Source of the DNA: an uncultured Alphaproteobacteria bacterium
GTDB lineage: Bacteria; Pseudomonadota; Alphaproteobacteria; HIMB59; GCA-002718135
Direction: 5' to 3'
DNA: 64,000 nt
Assembly (NCBI GenBank): GCA_902585605.1
Contig: CACIED010000001.1
Location: 372,001-436,000 of the forward strand
Within the stretch, counting starts at the first letter, position 1. Every line of letters begins with the position of its first letter. The notes beneath the pieces are model-generated. The model was not told where the DNA came from. It did not search any database and was given only the letters and a program-made list of their open reading frames with translations. Position numbers and translations under genes: made by a program. This document shows, one piece after another, positions 1 through 9,170 of this stretch.

Positions 1-597
1 AAGCAAATCATCTTTAACTAAAAATTCAATTTTTTTTAAATCATTTCTTTTATGGTCGGCCCAAATATTTACATAGTCTTCAATTTCTAAAATTATATTT
101 CCATCCTCACTTTTGTTTTGTTTAAGTGTGTAAATTCTTCTCCCATCAATTGTTTTTGCCTCATTTGCTCCATTTAAAATATTTATAAAAGAGGTAATTG
201 GGTCAAAATATAAATATAACTCTTCTAGGTCTACTCTAGCTATTTCTTCTTCTATAGGCTCTTGTTTTAATTCAATTAAATAATCATCAAAAGACATTTT
301 AACTATTTTTGTTTTCTTATTAGTTTTCCAAAACTGTTTATAATTCTGGGTCTTAAATATGTTGTTTTCAATAACCCCAGTTGAAAGATAACTTCCTTCA
401 AATTTATATAAAGGTGAAAAAATGCCAGAATTTTTCAAATTAATTTCTGTTTGATAAATATTATCATTGATATTTAATGACCAACTAAAATTACCAATTT
501 TTATTCCTGTTGTGCTGACTTTATATTCTGCACTAAAATTATTTGCATAGGATGTGTTAATTACAAATATAATAAAAAATACTAGAAATTTATTCAA
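1..597 (-). CDS. DUF3108 family exported protein, C-terminus cut by the window edge
   Basis: This minus-strand reading frame is open from a TTG at 595-597 to base 1, giving 199 residues without a stop; the C-terminus lies outside the window. A signal peptide is visible (MNKFLVFFIIF, cleavage likely after TSYA, about residue 18). The mature protein begins with a beta-rich segment of the DUF3108 type (AEYKVSTTGIKIGNFSW, then GSYLSTGVIEN and a YKQFW segment). DUF3108 proteins are periplasmic or outer-membrane associated proteins of unknown function in Proteobacteria. The start overlaps the stop of the upstream glycosyltransferase gene by 8 bases, so translational coupling is likely. No ATG or GTG would keep the signal peptide, which is why TTG was chosen. 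The family call rests on recognising the N-terminal pattern. Confidence 0.7.
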   Translation of the reverse strand, partial: MNKFLVFFIIFVINTSYANNFSAEYKVSTTGIKIGNFSWSLNINDNIYQTEINLKNSGIFSPLYKFEGSYLSTGVIENNIFKTQNYKQFWKTNKKTKIVKMSFDDYLIELKQEPIEEEIARVDLEELYLYFDPITSFINILNGANEAKTIDGRRIYTLKQNKSEDGNIILEIEDYVNIWADHKRNDLKKIEFLVKDDLL

Positions 598-1975
598 ACA
601 CAACCTCGTAAACATCAAGTTTTCTTTTTGTAAATTTCTGATCAGGTGAATTTATTTTTAACACCTTATATTCTTTCTCTAAATAATTAATATCTAAGGG
701 GCTCCCAATTAAAGTAAAGTTTTCATTTATATTTTTATTAAGTGGAGATACTATTTTAAAGTGGTTTGATATTTCACTACCTTTTTTATGTGGCATATAG
801 AAATTAATATCCTTATCTCTTAATTCAAAATTAAGGCTTGAAAATAAAAGCCTATCTGAAACCACTATATTTTTTACAACACCATCTGAAGAACCACTGT
901 AAATTTTTAGAGCATAATCATTTATACCACTTATTCGGTCAAAAATTTTAGACGGATAGCTCATTCCAATCATTACAAAAAGAATTAAGCAGATAATAAA
1001 ATTAAACATGTAATTAGCTATCTTTAAAAAAGAATTATTAATTCTAATATATAAAAGAGCAAATAAAGAAATTAAAGCTGGAGCAGCCCAATTTGCATTA
1101 GCTCTGACAATAATAGCTTCTACTAAAACAATCAAAATTATAGGCATAGAAAATATTAGAAAAATTTTTTGAATATAGTTCCATTTATTAAATCCAAATA
1201 TCCCACCCAAAACCATAAACGGGCCTAACATTAAAACTTGAATTAACAAAAATTCTAAACCTCTAATGAGATCTATTTCAATATTTCCAAAATTTGCATT
1301 ATCCGAAGTATGCTGAAGTGTTATCCAGTCATTATTAAAGTTCCAAATAATATTTGGTACGATAATTACAAATACACATAAAAAGGTAAGACAAAAACCA
1401 AATAAATTATCCAAAAAAATTTTTCTAAATCTTTTATCAAATAAAATTAAAACAAATAAACAAATCACAAAATATATAGCTGCGTATTTTGATAAAAAAC
1501 CTAACCCCAGAAAAATACCTAATAATATAAAATTTTTTAAACTATGTTCACCATTGATCTTAACTAATTCATTGAGTGAAAGTGTCCAAAATAATAATAA
1601 AAAAAGATCAGTACTAATTATAAAAGATGAAAAAGAAACAGCGGGTATAAATAAAAAAATTAAACAACCTGCGAATGAATCTTTTTTGTTTATTCCAGCG
1701 TTAATTAAAAGATTATAAATACTCCAGGAAATCAATAAATAAACAAACGATGGGAGAAGCTTTAATGAAACAAAACTACTGCCAAATATTTCTGTATAAA
1801 CTCTTATTATCCAGGACAAAAAAGGGGGTTTCGAAAAATAACCAAAGTCAATATCTTTTGACCATAGCCAATACTGTGCTTCATCACCAAACAAATTAAA
1901 GGTAGTAAAATTTAAGGCACCAATTTTTAAAAAAAGTAAAAATATAAATGATGGCAATAAAATTTTATTTAACAT
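590..1975 (-). CDS. GT39/PMT-type membrane glycosyltransferase (ArnT-like)
   Basis: This polytopic inner-membrane protein of 461 residues has a DEAQYW motif at residues 31-36, directly after the first membrane segment. That acidic motif is typical of the first periplasmic loop in the PMT/ArnT superfamily, whose members transfer a sugar from a polyprenyl-phosphate donor to a lipid or protein on the periplasmic side. A KPPFLSW motif follows, also typical. About eleven hydrophobic segments follow, then a soluble tail of about 90 residues. The acceptor cannot be read from sequence; lipid A is plausible because the upstream gene encodes PAP2 lipid phosphatase domains. The ATG at 1973-1975 was preferred over a TTG at 1994-1996; either start overlaps the upstream gene. 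Confidence 0.8.
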   Translation of the reverse strand: MLNKILLPSFIFLLFLKIGALNFTTFNLFGDEAQYWLWSKDIDFGYFSKPPFLSWIIRVYTEIFGSSFVSLKLLPSFVYLLISWSIYNLLINAGINKKDSFAGCLIFLFIPAVSFSSFIISTDLFLLLFWTLSLNELVKINGEHSLKNFILLGIFLGLGFLSKYAAIYFVICLFVLILFDKRFRKIFLDNLFGFCLTFLCVFVIIVPNIIWNFNNDWITLQHTSDNANFGNIEIDLIRGLEFLLIQVLMLGPFMVLGGIFGFNKWNYIQKIFLIFSMPIILIVLVEAIIVRANANWAAPALISLFALLYIRINNSFLKIANYMFNFIICLILFVMIGMSYPSKIFDRISGINDYALKIYSGSSDGVVKNIVVSDRLLFSSLNFELRDKDINFYMPHKKGSEISNHFKIVSPLNKNINENFTLIGSPLDINYLEKEYKVLKINSPDQKFTKRKLDVYEVVFE

Positions 1976-3299
1976 AATATTTTTTATACAATTCAAATAA
2001 AATTATATTTATAATTATAATAAAAAAGCCAGCAAAAAAAATGTCACTTAAAAAATGACCGCCAGCCATTATTCTAATCAAGCCAAATACAAAACCAGCA
2101 ACAAAGCTTGCATATAGGAAAATTATATTTTTTGTGATTAAATATAGAATTATAATCGAAAAACCAACAGAGGCATCACCTGAAACAAAGGAGCAATTTG
2201 TTTCGCAAGCATTGGTTATTTCAAACCACGGGGAAAAAGATTCTTTTCCACCTAACTCAACTACTTCGTTTGGTCTTGCCCTACCCCAAAAATTTTTTAG
2301 TATAAGATTAACAAAAATTAAAACACTGATAATTTGAGAAATCCACAATAAAACTAATTCCTTAATAGAAAATTTATAATTAAAAAAAATTATATCAATT
2401 TTAAAGAATCTCCCAATTATTGGTAAAATTAAAATATAAATAAGTATTAGTGGTAACAAAATGTCTCGAAACAATATTGAAGTTAAATCAAAACTTTGTA
2501 ATTCAAATTGTGATTCCCCATTATAAAATAAAGACGATACATATAAATCTAAGGATGGGCCGGCAGTCACAAACACACAACTAAAAAATAAAATTAGAAT
2601 ATAATAAAAAATTTCAGAATTTTTTTCAGGAATTAAATTTGATAATTTGTATCTATTATATTTATTTTCTATTAATTTATTTAAAACTTTAAATAATATT
2701 AAAGCTAAAATTGCTCCAGCAACAATATCTGTAAAAAAATGTGCGCTCACAATAACTCGACTAAAGGCAACAATTGAAGCTAAAAAATAAAAAAAATATT
2801 TTAATTTTGGAAGAACAGAAACCAAAATAAAGCAAACGATAAATATTGTAGAAGAGTGTCCAGAGGGAAAAGAATGAAAATTTGACTCCATGGTAAAATA
2901 TTGAAAACTAAAAACGTCTTCAAAATCAGTATGGTTTGGTCTGGGCCTTCCCACCACATGTTTTATAATTTGAGTAATTATCCCTACTGTCAAAATATAA
3001 ACAAAAGAAGAAACAAAAAAATTAGAAAGATTTTTTACTGATTTAGTTTTTATGATTTGAAGTTTGTTATTTATATACAAAATAACAAAACCTATTATTG
3101 TAATAAAAAAATACCAAGACGAACTGCCAAGTTTTGTTATTTCTGAAAAAAATTCTTTTAGAAAAACTCCATTTACCCACTCACTCAAGTTTATAAAATT
3201 ACTATAAAAAAAAAGATCTAAATTAAAAGTAGCAAAAATACTTAATGTAATTAATGCTAAAATAAGTAATTCAAATTTGATGGTTTTAAAAATACTCAT
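1965..3299 (-). CDS. Tandem PAP2 phosphatase: two PAP2 domains in one membrane protein
   Basis: The 444-residue protein contains two complete PAP2 cores. Domain 1 has KHVVGRPRP (113-121), PSGH (145-148) and SR-x5-H-x3-D (180-191), the canonical three-part phosphatase signature. Domain 2 has KNFWGRARP (335-343), a central motif SGDAS (373-377) preceded by a Cys-rich CETNCSFV, and R-x5-H-x3-D (409-419). In domain 2 the central His is replaced by Asp. Each domain is surrounded by hydrophobic segments, consistent with a polytopic inner-membrane enzyme acting on lipid phosphates such as lipid A phosphate, undecaprenyl pyrophosphate or phosphatidylglycerol phosphate. PAP2 proteins normally have one domain and 200-250 residues. 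The 3' end overlaps the glycosyltransferase start, so the two are probably co-expressed. The substrate is unknown. Confidence 0.85.
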   Translation of the reverse strand: MSIFKTIKFELLILALITLSIFATFNLDLFFYSNFINLSEWVNGVFLKEFFSEITKLGSSSWYFFITIIGFVILYINNKLQIIKTKSVKNLSNFFVSSFVYILTVGIITQIIKHVVGRPRPNHTDFEDVFSFQYFTMESNFHSFPSGHSSTIFIVCFILVSVLPKLKYFFYFLASIVAFSRVIVSAHFFTDIVAGAILALILFKVLNKLIENKYNRYKLSNLIPEKNSEIFYYILILFFSCVFVTAGPSLDLYVSSLFYNGESQFELQSFDLTSILFRDILLPLILIYILILPIIGRFFKIDIIFFNYKFSIKELVLLWISQIISVLIFVNLILKNFWGRARPNEVVELGGKESFSPWFEITNACETNCSFVSGDASVGFSIIILYLITKNIIFLYASFVAGFVFGLIRIMAGGHFLSDIFFAGFFIIIINIILFELYKKYYVK

Positions 3300-3328
3300 T
3301 TTACAACTATTAAAAAATTAAATGAGCT

Positions 3329-4642
3329 TTACAATATAAACTTTGATAAGTCCTGACTTTTAATAAGTTCTCCCAAGCTATTTTCTACGTATTCTTTATT
3401 AATTATTATTTCTGTAGGGCCTATATCTGAGGCCGTATAACTAACCTCTTCAAGTAGCTTTTCCATTACGGTATGGAGCCTTCTAGCACCTATATTTTCT
3501 ACGTTCTGATTTATCTCTGTAGATAGAGAAGCGATGGTATCAATTCCATCTTCTTCAAATTTTAAATCAACCTTCTCTGTTCCAAGAAGTCCTTGATACT
3601 GCTTAATCAAACTATTTTGTGTTTCAGTAAGAATAAGTTTAAAATCTTTTTTGCTAAGGCTATCAAGCTCGACTCTTATAGGCAATCTACCTTGAAGCTC
3701 AGGAAGCATGTCGGATGGTTTTGATAAATGAAATGCACCTGATGCAATGAACAAAATATAATCTGTTTTTACAACACCATATTTTGTAGTAACCGCAGTG
3801 CCTTCTATTAATGGTAATAAATCTCTTTGAACACCTTCTCTTGATACGTCCGCACCAGTTCTATCGGCCCTAGAAGTAATTTTATCTATTTCATCTATAA
3901 AAACGATACCATTTTGTTCTACATCATCCAATGCTCTTGAATTTATTTTATCTTTATCTAAAAGTTTATCAGTTTCCTCATTTAACAAATATGCATGAGA
4001 ATCTTTGACACTCATTTTTTTCATTTTCTTTTGATTACCAAAACCTTTTCCAAATACATCACCTAAATTAATCATACCCATTTGAGAACCAGGCATGCCA
4101 GGTATATCCATAGTTGGTAAACTTAAATTTGCATTAGCTGAAACTGGAATTTCAACCTCATTATCATTTAGTTCACCTGATCTTAGTTTCTTCCTAAAAT
4201 TATCTCTAGTAGCTGGTGTTGAGCTTTTAGAAACCAAAACATCTAAAATTCTTTCTTCAGCATTTTTTTCTGCTTTTGCCTTTACTTCTTGGCCCATTTG
4301 AATTTTTGTTTTTGTAATACTTATTTCAACCAGATCTCTTATTATTTGCTCAACATCTCTTCCAACATATCCAACTTCTGTAAACTTAGTAGCTTCTACT
4401 TTTACAAAAGGTGCGTTTGCTAATTTAGCAAGTCTTCGTGAGATTTCTGTTTTACCGCAACCTGTTGGACCAACCATCAAAATATTTTTTGGTACAATTT
4501 CCTCTTTTAAAGAATCATCAAGTTGTTTTCTTCTCCATCTATTTCTTAAAGCAACTGCAACAGCTTTTTTTGCTTTGTTTTGACCAATGATAAATTTATC
4601 TAATTCAGAAACAATTTCTCTTGGGCTAAAACTAGATTCCAT
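3329..4642 (-). CDS. hslU: ATP-dependent protease ATPase subunit HslU
   Basis: HslU is the AAA+ unfoldase that feeds substrates into the HslV peptidase in the cytoplasm. At 437 residues it has the usual length. Walker A is GPTGCGKT (58-65), the pore loop GYVG lies at 91-94, and Walker B is IVFIDEID (246-253). An intermediate I domain rich in Lys/Glu/Met lies between about 110 and 240. The sensor and arginine-finger region follows (GRLPIRVEL, then [17 protein letters not shown]). It starts 2 bases after the hslV stop, so both are made from one message, probably from the RpoH-like promoter upstream of hslV. Confidence 0.97.
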   Translation of the reverse strand: MESSFSPREIVSELDKFIIGQNKAKKAVAVALRNRWRRKQLDDSLKEEIVPKNILMVGPTGCGKTEISRRLAKLANAPFVKVEATKFTEVGYVGRDVEQIIRDLVEISITKTKIQMGQEVKAKAEKNAEERILDVLVSKSSTPATRDNFRKKLRSGELNDNEVEIPVSANANLSLPTMDIPGMPGSQMGMINLGDVFGKGFGNQKKMKKMSVKDSHAYLLNEETDKLLDKDKINSRALDDVEQNGIVFIDEIDKITSRADRTGADVSREGVQRDLLPLIEGTAVTTKYGVVKTDYILFIASGAFHLSKPSDMLPELQGRLPIRVELDSLSKKDFKLILTETQNSLIKQYQGLLGTEKVDLKFEEDGIDTIASLSTEINQNVENIGARRLHTVMEKLLEEVSYTASDIGPTEIIINKEYVENSLGELIKSQDLSKFIL

Positions 4643-4644
4643 AT

Positions 4645-5193
4645 TTAAAGCTCGATTGTTTCAGAAATAATATTATGGTTGGTATAAATACAAATATCTG
4701 CAGCTATATTAAGTGATTCTAAAGCAATTTCTTTTGCGTCCATTTTTGTATTTTTCATTAATGCTTTAGCGGCACTATTTGCGTATGGTCCTCCAGAACC
4801 TATTGCAAGTATACCATCATCAGATTCAATTACATCACCAGTACCCGATAATAACAAACTTACATCTTTATCAGCTACGATCATCATTGCTTCTAATCTT
4901 CTTAGATATCTATCTGTTCTCCAGTCTTTAGCTAATTCTACACAAGCTCTTTTAAGTTGGTTTTTATATTGATCTAACTTTCCCTCTAATCTTTCAAATA
5001 AAGCGAACGCATCTGCAGTAGATCCTGCAAAACCAGATATAACAGTTTCATCGGCACCAAGCCTTCTAATTTTTTTAACATTTGATTTCATTACGGTATT
5101 ACCAAGACTAGCCTGACCATCACCCGCAATTACGACAAGATTGTCTTTTCTAATTCCTACAATAGTTGTAGATTTAATAATATTTTTTTCCAT
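4645..5193 (-). CDS. hslV: ATP-dependent protease peptidase subunit HslV
   Basis: HslV is the threonine peptidase of the HslVU complex. The 182-residue product aligns with the family from TTIVGIRK onwards. The likely catalytic threonine is Thr9, so an 8-residue propeptide (MEKNIIKS) would be removed; many HslV proteins have only the initiator Met there. VIAGDGQAS and [15 protein letters not shown] are family hallmarks, and GSGGPYA lies near residue 130. The start at 5193 is the only ATG that retains the catalytic Thr. The gene is divergent from hisB across 81 bases that hold a candidate heat-shock promoter. Confidence 0.97.
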   Translation of the reverse strand: MEKNIIKSTTIVGIRKDNLVVIAGDGQASLGNTVMKSNVKKIRRLGADETVISGFAGSTADAFALFERLEGKLDQYKNQLKRACVELAKDWRTDRYLRRLEAMMIVADKDVSLLLSGTGDVIESDDGILAIGSGGPYANSAAKALMKNTKMDAKEIALESLNIAADICIYTNHNIISETIEL

Positions 5194-5202
5194 TAATTCT
5201 TA

Positions 5203-5230
5203 AGATGGCTATTTAATTATTTTTATCAAG
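5203..5230 (-). promoter_or_regulatory. RpoH (sigma-32)-like promoter for hslVU
   Basis: On the minus strand, CTTGATA (5230-5224) is followed after 13 bases by AGCCATCT (5210-5203). Against the enterobacterial consensus CTTGAAA / CCCCATNT this matches 6 of 7 and 5 of 7 positions. The spacer equals that of the dnaK and hsp20 candidates in this window. The predicted start of transcription would fall near 5196, only a few bases before the ATG at 5193, so the mRNA would be nearly leaderless. hslVU is a classic heat-shock operon, which supports the call. Confidence 0.5.
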
Positions 5231-5274
5231 TAATTTACCTAGAATAAATCATATTTCACTGATATTAGGCAAAA

Positions 5275-5862
5275 ATGCGAAAAGGTAAGGTAGAGAGAAA
5301 CACTAAAGAAACTAAGATAAGTTGTGAAGTTAACTTAGATGGCGCTGGCCAATCTAATATTTCAACTCAAATTGGTTTTTTTGACCACATGCTTGAATTA
5401 TTATCCCATCACAGTTTGATAGATGTAGATTTAAAATGTGAAGGAGATACAAATGTTGATCTTCATCATTCAGTTGAAGATACAGCATACGCAATTGCTT
5501 TAGCTATAAACAAAGCACTGGATGATAAGAAGGGAATAAACAGATATGGTTTTTCATATGTTCCTATGGATGAATGTTTATCAAGATGTGTTATTGATTT
5601 AAGTGGAAGACCAGAGCTTGTATGGAATGTTAATCTTGGTTTAAAAAAAATTGGTGAAATGGATACAGAGTTGTTCCATGAATTTTTCAAAGCATTTTCA
5701 AATGAATCAAAATGTAATTTACATTTTGAAAACCTGTATGGAAAAAACAACCATCATATCATTGAATCATGCTTTAAAGCCTTTGCTAAAAGCTTAAGAT
5801 TTGCTGTCGAAATAGATAATAGAAGAAAAGACAACATACCATCATCTAAAGGTACTCTTTAA
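5275..5862 (+). CDS. hisB: Imidazoleglycerol-phosphate dehydratase HisB
   Basis: HisB catalyses the sixth step of histidine synthesis, dehydrating imidazole glycerol phosphate. This is the monofunctional form (195 residues), without the phosphatase domain found in enterobacteria. Metal-binding histidine motifs are present: [13 protein letters not shown] (near residue 35-47), DLHHSVED (near 62-69) and NNHHIIES (near 160). It opens a plus-strand his operon continuing with hisH 6 bases downstream. hslVU next to hisB is a common alphaproteobacterial arrangement. Confidence 0.97.
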   Translation: MRKGKVERNTKETKISCEVNLDGAGQSNISTQIGFFDHMLELLSHHSLIDVDLKCEGDTNVDLHHSVEDTAYAIALAINKALDDKKGINRYGFSYVPMDECLSRCVIDLSGRPELVWNVNLGLKKIGEMDTELFHEFFKAFSNESKCNLHFENLYGKNNHHIIESCFKAFAKSLRFAVEIDNRRKDNIPSSKGTL

Positions 5863-5868
5863 TTTTTA

Positions 5869-6498
5869 ATGAAAAAGATCACTATTGTCGACTACGGCTC
5901 AGGCAATGTTTTGTCTGCACAAAAATCTTTTGTTAAGATAGCAAAAGATAACAATATTGAGGCAGATGTTTTAATTTCAAAAAAACTTAATGACATAAAA
6001 AATTCAACTCATATTGTTTTACCAGGCCAAGGAGCTTTTTCTACATGTATGAATGGTTTAAAAAAAACAGACGGCTTGATTGATGAGCTTTCTGAGTTTG
6101 CATTAATAAAAAAGAAACCATTTTTAGGGATATGTGTTGGTATGCAAATGTTAGCTAAGATAAGTGAAGAAAATGGAGTTCATGAAGGTTTAGGCTGGGT
6201 AGATGGCCAAATCAAACTTTTGCCAGAAGATAATTTAAAACTCCCACATATGGGATGGAACTTGGCTATACCCACAAATTCTAAACAAAATAACTTAATT
6301 TCAAATAAAAATGATTATTACTTCGTTCACTCTTATTATTTCGATTGTACTAATAAAGATAATATTTTGGCAGAAACTAAGTACGGAACAAATTTTGCTT
6401 CAATTGTTGGAAAAGAAAATATATATGGCGTTCAGTTTCATCCTGAAAAAAGTTCCTCCCAAGGATTAAACTTATTAAAAGAATTTATTACAGTATGA
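5869..6498 (+). CDS. hisH: Imidazole glycerol phosphate synthase glutamine amidotransferase subunit HisH
   Basis: HisH hydrolyses glutamine and passes ammonia to HisF. At 209 residues it has the class I amidotransferase triad: the nucleophile Cys89 in GICVGMQ and His191/Glu193 in QFHPEKS. The oxyanion-loop segment GQGAFSTC follows VLP near residue 52. The stop overlaps the following acetyltransferase ATG by 4 bases (ATGA), an arrangement suited to translational coupling. HisF lies two genes further downstream. Confidence 0.97.
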   Translation: MKKITIVDYGSGNVLSAQKSFVKIAKDNNIEADVLISKKLNDIKNSTHIVLPGQGAFSTCMNGLKKTDGLIDELSEFALIKKKPFLGICVGMQMLAKISEENGVHEGLGWVDGQIKLLPEDNLKLPHMGWNLAIPTNSKQNNLISNKNDYYFVHSYYFDCTNKDNILAETKYGTNFASIVGKENIYGVQFHPEKSSSQGLNLLKEFITV

Positions 6499-7037
6499 AC
6501 ATGTCTACGCAACTAAAAGAAAAAATTAATATCTCGGTCGATAACATTGAAACACTTACAGATGTAGATTTGGCAGACCTTTGTAATATCACTGAACAAG
6601 CGATTAAAGCTGGAGGAGGTTTTGGTTGGTTGAGAGTTCCTACAAGAGATATTTTAATTGAGTACTGGACTAAAAGAACCAAGGATAAATATATTAAACT
6701 TATAGTCGGAAGACTTAATGGTGTTATAGCTGGAACCCTTCAACTTGCATATGAGGCCCCCAATATTGAGTCTAGGAAAAATATTGCACGTATAAGAAGA
6801 CAATTTGTAGCGCCATGGGCAAGAGGTTATGGTCTGGCTAAAACAATGATTGATCACACTGAACAAATTGCAAAAGAGGACAATATTAAATCTTTGCAAT
6901 TAGCTGTAAGAGAAACACAAGATGCAGCAATAAAACTTTTTACAGGTAAAAATTATAAGAAATGGGGTGAAAATCCATACTATGCCTATATTAATGGAAG
7001 TTTTATAAAAGGTTACTATTACTATAAAAATTTGTAG
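6495..7037 (+). CDS. GNAT-family acetyltransferase embedded in the his operon
   Basis: The 180-residue protein has the GNAT fold pattern: a central strand IVGRLNGVIAGTLQL, the acetyl-CoA loop region IRRQFVAPWARGYGLAKTMI (R/Q-x2-G-x-G/A type), and a C-terminal region with AIKLFTGKNYKKWG typical of the last strand and helix. The substrate is unknown. It sits inside the histidine operon, overlapping hisH by 4 bases and hisA by 1 base, so it is probably co-translated with them. A second ATG at 6501 is possible. A role tied to histidine or to modification of a his protein is only inferred from position. Confidence 0.8.
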   Translation: MNMSTQLKEKINISVDNIETLTDVDLADLCNITEQAIKAGGGFGWLRVPTRDILIEYWTKRTKDKYIKLIVGRLNGVIAGTLQLAYEAPNIESRKNIARIRRQFVAPWARGYGLAKTMIDHTEQIAKEDNIKSLQLAVRETQDAAIKLFTGKNYKKWGENPYYAYINGSFIKGYYYYKNL

Positions 7038-7777
7038 TGCAAATTATACCTGCTATTGATTTAAAAGATAATAAATGTGTTAGATTGTCTAAAGGTAAAG
7101 ATAATTCTAGCGTTGTTTACAATGAAGACCCAGAAAAACAAGCTATCTTTTTTGAACAAATTGGTTGTGAAAAATTACACTTAGTTGACTTAGACGCTGC
7201 ATTCGGTAGGTCAAACGTAAATTTTGAAACAATAAAGAAAATTAGACAATCAATTTCAATACCAATACAATTAGGTGGCGGTGTTAGAAATTTAGATTTA
7301 GCAAAAAAATATTTTGAGCTTGGAATAAATAATTTGATTATTGGCTCATTATCTATTCAAAAACCCAAAGAAGTAATTCTTTTGTCTAATCAATATGCTG
7401 AAAAAATATACATATCGTTAGATATTCTTGATGAAGATATTATGATAAAAGGATGGGATGAAAACTCAGGAAAAAAACTCGACGATATTCTTGATGTTTA
7501 TAATAGCTCAAAAATTAGAGGATATATAATTACAGATATTCAAAATGACGGAATGCTAAAAGGATTAAATTTGAATTTTATTAATAATTTTCTAAAAAAA
7601 ATAAAAATGATAAAGGATTTTAATAAGTCTATTATAATTGCTGGTGGGTTAACAAATTACTCTGACTTACAAAATCTTAAAAAACTAAATTTGAAGAATA
7701 TTGAAGGAATTATTTCGGGCAAATCATTTTACGAAGGAAAAATTGATTTAATAAAAGCTCAAAAAATACTTAATTAA
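7037..7777 (+). CDS. hisA: HisA: 1-(5-phosphoribosyl)-5-[(5-phosphoribosylamino)methylideneamino]imidazole-4-carboxamide isomerase
   Basis: HisA opens the N-ribose ring of ProFAR to PRFAR in histidine synthesis. It is a (beta/alpha)8 barrel of 246 residues with catalytic Asp8 in PAIDL, a second conserved acid in SLDILDED (near 129), and phosphate loops GGGVR (near 81) and AGGLTNY (near 201). The start is GTG at 7037, overlapping the preceding stop by one base; the conserved MQIIPAIDL beginning fixes it. No other start is possible without losing the first strand. Confidence 0.95.
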   Translation: MQIIPAIDLKDNKCVRLSKGKDNSSVVYNEDPEKQAIFFEQIGCEKLHLVDLDAAFGRSNVNFETIKKIRQSISIPIQLGGGVRNLDLAKKYFELGINNLIIGSLSIQKPKEVILLSNQYAEKIYISLDILDEDIMIKGWDENSGKKLDDILDVYNSSKIRGYIITDIQNDGMLKGLNLNFINNFLKKIKMIKDFNKSIIIAGGLTNYSDLQNLKKLNLKNIEGIISGKSFYEGKIDLIKAQKILN

Positions 7778-7778
7778 A

Positions 7779-8534
7779 ATGGTTAAGACAAGGATTATCC
7801 CCTGTTTAGATGTTAAAAATGGAAGAGTTGTAAAGGGTATTAATTTTTTAAATTTAATTGATGCTGGAGACCCTGTTGAACAAGCTAAGCACTACTCTGA
7901 AAATGGAGCTGATGAAATATGTTTTTTGGACATCAGTGCATCACTTGAAAACAGAGATACTATGGTAAATGTTGTAAAAAAAACTGCAAACGAAGTTTTT
8001 ATTCCTCTTACGGTTGGCGGGGGAATTTCATCGATAGAAAACATACAAGCTTTACTTAAAGCTGGCGCTGATAAAGTTTCCATAAACTCTGCTGCAATTA
8101 AAAATCCAAATATAATTAAGGAAGCTTCAGAGTATTTTGGAAATCAATGTATCGTTGTAGCTGTTGATGCAAAAAAACACAATAATGACTGGTTTGTTTA
8201 TTCTCATGGTGGGACTAAGAGAACTGATTTACTTGCTTTAAGTTGGATAGAAAAAGTTCAAAAACTTGGAGCTGGTGAAATTCTTTTAACATCAATGGAC
8301 AAGGATGGTACAAAATCCGGCTTTGATAATGAACTTCTGAGTAAAGTATCAGAATTTTTAAAGATACCAGTTATAGCTAGTGGTGGGGTTGGATCTCTAG
8401 ATCATTTTTATGATGGTGTAGTTAAAGGCAAGGCTGATGCATTATTAGCAGCCTCAGTCTTTCATTTTAATGAAATTAGCATTAAAGAAGTAAAGGCATA
8501 CTTAAAAAATAAAAAAATAAGAATTAGAGATTAA
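7779..8534 (+). CDS. hisF: Imidazole glycerol phosphate synthase cyclase subunit HisF
   Basis: HisF is the synthase partner of HisH. It makes imidazole glycerol phosphate and AICAR from PRFAR and ammonia. The 251-residue barrel has catalytic Asp11 in [15 protein letters not shown], a second acid in VVAVDAKK near residue 130, and phosphate-binding loops GGGISS (near 81) and ASGGVGS (near 203). It follows hisA after one base and precedes hisE by 5 bases. Length and motifs match the family throughout. Confidence 0.97.
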   Translation: MVKTRIIPCLDVKNGRVVKGINFLNLIDAGDPVEQAKHYSENGADEICFLDISASLENRDTMVNVVKKTANEVFIPLTVGGGISSIENIQALLKAGADKVSINSAAIKNPNIIKEASEYFGNQCIVVAVDAKKHNNDWFVYSHGGTKRTDLLALSWIEKVQKLGAGEILLTSMDKDGTKSGFDNELLSKVSEFLKIPVIASGGVGSLDHFYDGVVKGKADALLAASVFHFNEISIKEVKAYLKNKKIRIRD

Positions 8535-8539
8535 ATTTT

Positions 8540-8812
8540 ATGAAAATTGAAGACTTAAATGAGATTATAAATAACAGAGTAAAAACTAGAAAAAAGAACT
8601 CATATACGAATAAGTTATTAAAGTTAGGGCCAAAAAAAATAGCTCAAAAATTTGGAGAAGAATCCTCTGAGTTAATTATAGATTTTTTGAAAGGATCAAA
8701 AAAAAGAACAATAGAAGAGGCAGCTGACGTAATTTATCACCTTCTTGTTTTGTTAAAATCAAAAAAAATTACCATTAATGAAATTCATAAAGAGCTTGAT
8801 AATAGAAAGTAG
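8540..8812 (+). CDS. hisE: Phosphoribosyl-ATP pyrophosphohydrolase HisE
   Basis: HisE removes pyrophosphate from phosphoribosyl-ATP, the second step of histidine synthesis. The 90-residue protein has the all-alpha NTP pyrophosphohydrolase motifs: KFGEESSELIIDF with its metal-binding glutamates (near residues 37-49), and EEAADVIYHLLVLL (near 60-73). The partner HisI, fused to HisE in enterobacteria, is encoded separately here at 33449-33922. Operon spacing to hisF is 5 bases. Confidence 0.93.
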   Translation: MKIEDLNEIINNRVKTRKKNSYTNKLLKLGPKKIAQKFGEESSELIIDFLKGSKKRTIEEAADVIYHLLVLLKSKKITINEIHKELDNRK

Positions 8813-8818
8813 AATACA

Positions 8819-9169
8819 ATGTATGATGAAAACAACATATTCGCAAAAATATTAAAGAAAGAAATACCTTGTGATAAAGTTCACGAAGATGAGTGCAGCT
8901 TATTTTTTAATGATATTAATCCTCAAGCTAAAATACATGTTCTAGGTATACCAAAATTTCCTTGCACAACTTTTTCCGAATTTTTAACAAAAGCAGAAAA
9001 CTCAAACATCATCTCTTTTTTTAAAAGTATTCAAATTGTTATAAATAAACTAAATATTGAAAACAGCGGTTATAGATTAATTACAAATTCAGGAAAGGAC
9101 GGTGGACAAGAGGTTCCCCACTTTCATATACATATCTTAGCAGGTGAAAAAATAGGAAGATTAAGATAA
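8819..9169 (+). CDS. HIT-family nucleotide-binding protein (HinT-like)
   Basis: This 116-residue protein has the histidine-triad motif HFHIHI (His101, 103, 105) and a typical N-terminus (NNIFAKILKKEIPCDKV, then DINPQAKIHVLGIPK). HinT-type proteins hydrolyse adenosine phosphoramidates and related nucleotides. It lies 6 bases after hisE and ends the his operon; a HIT protein next to hisE is frequent in alphaproteobacteria. Its stop is separated by a single base from the stop of the convergent BON gene. Confidence 0.93.
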   Translation: MYDENNIFAKILKKEIPCDKVHEDECSLFFNDINPQAKIHVLGIPKFPCTTFSEFLTKAENSNIISFFKSIQIVINKLNIENSGYRLITNSGKDGGQEVPHFHIHILAGEKIGRLR

Positions 9170-9170
9170 A

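Noticed and set aside
2134..2337. 67-codon plus-strand ORF inside the PAP2 gene
   Set aside because: It is the antisense of PAP2 domain 2; no RBS or family pattern, and the minus-strand protein has intact motifs.
7037..7777. PriA (dual HisA/TrpF) instead of HisA, given the divergent TrpF-like gene
   Set aside because: The sequence looks like ordinary proteobacterial HisA and PriA is known mainly from actinobacteria; no positive evidence seen.
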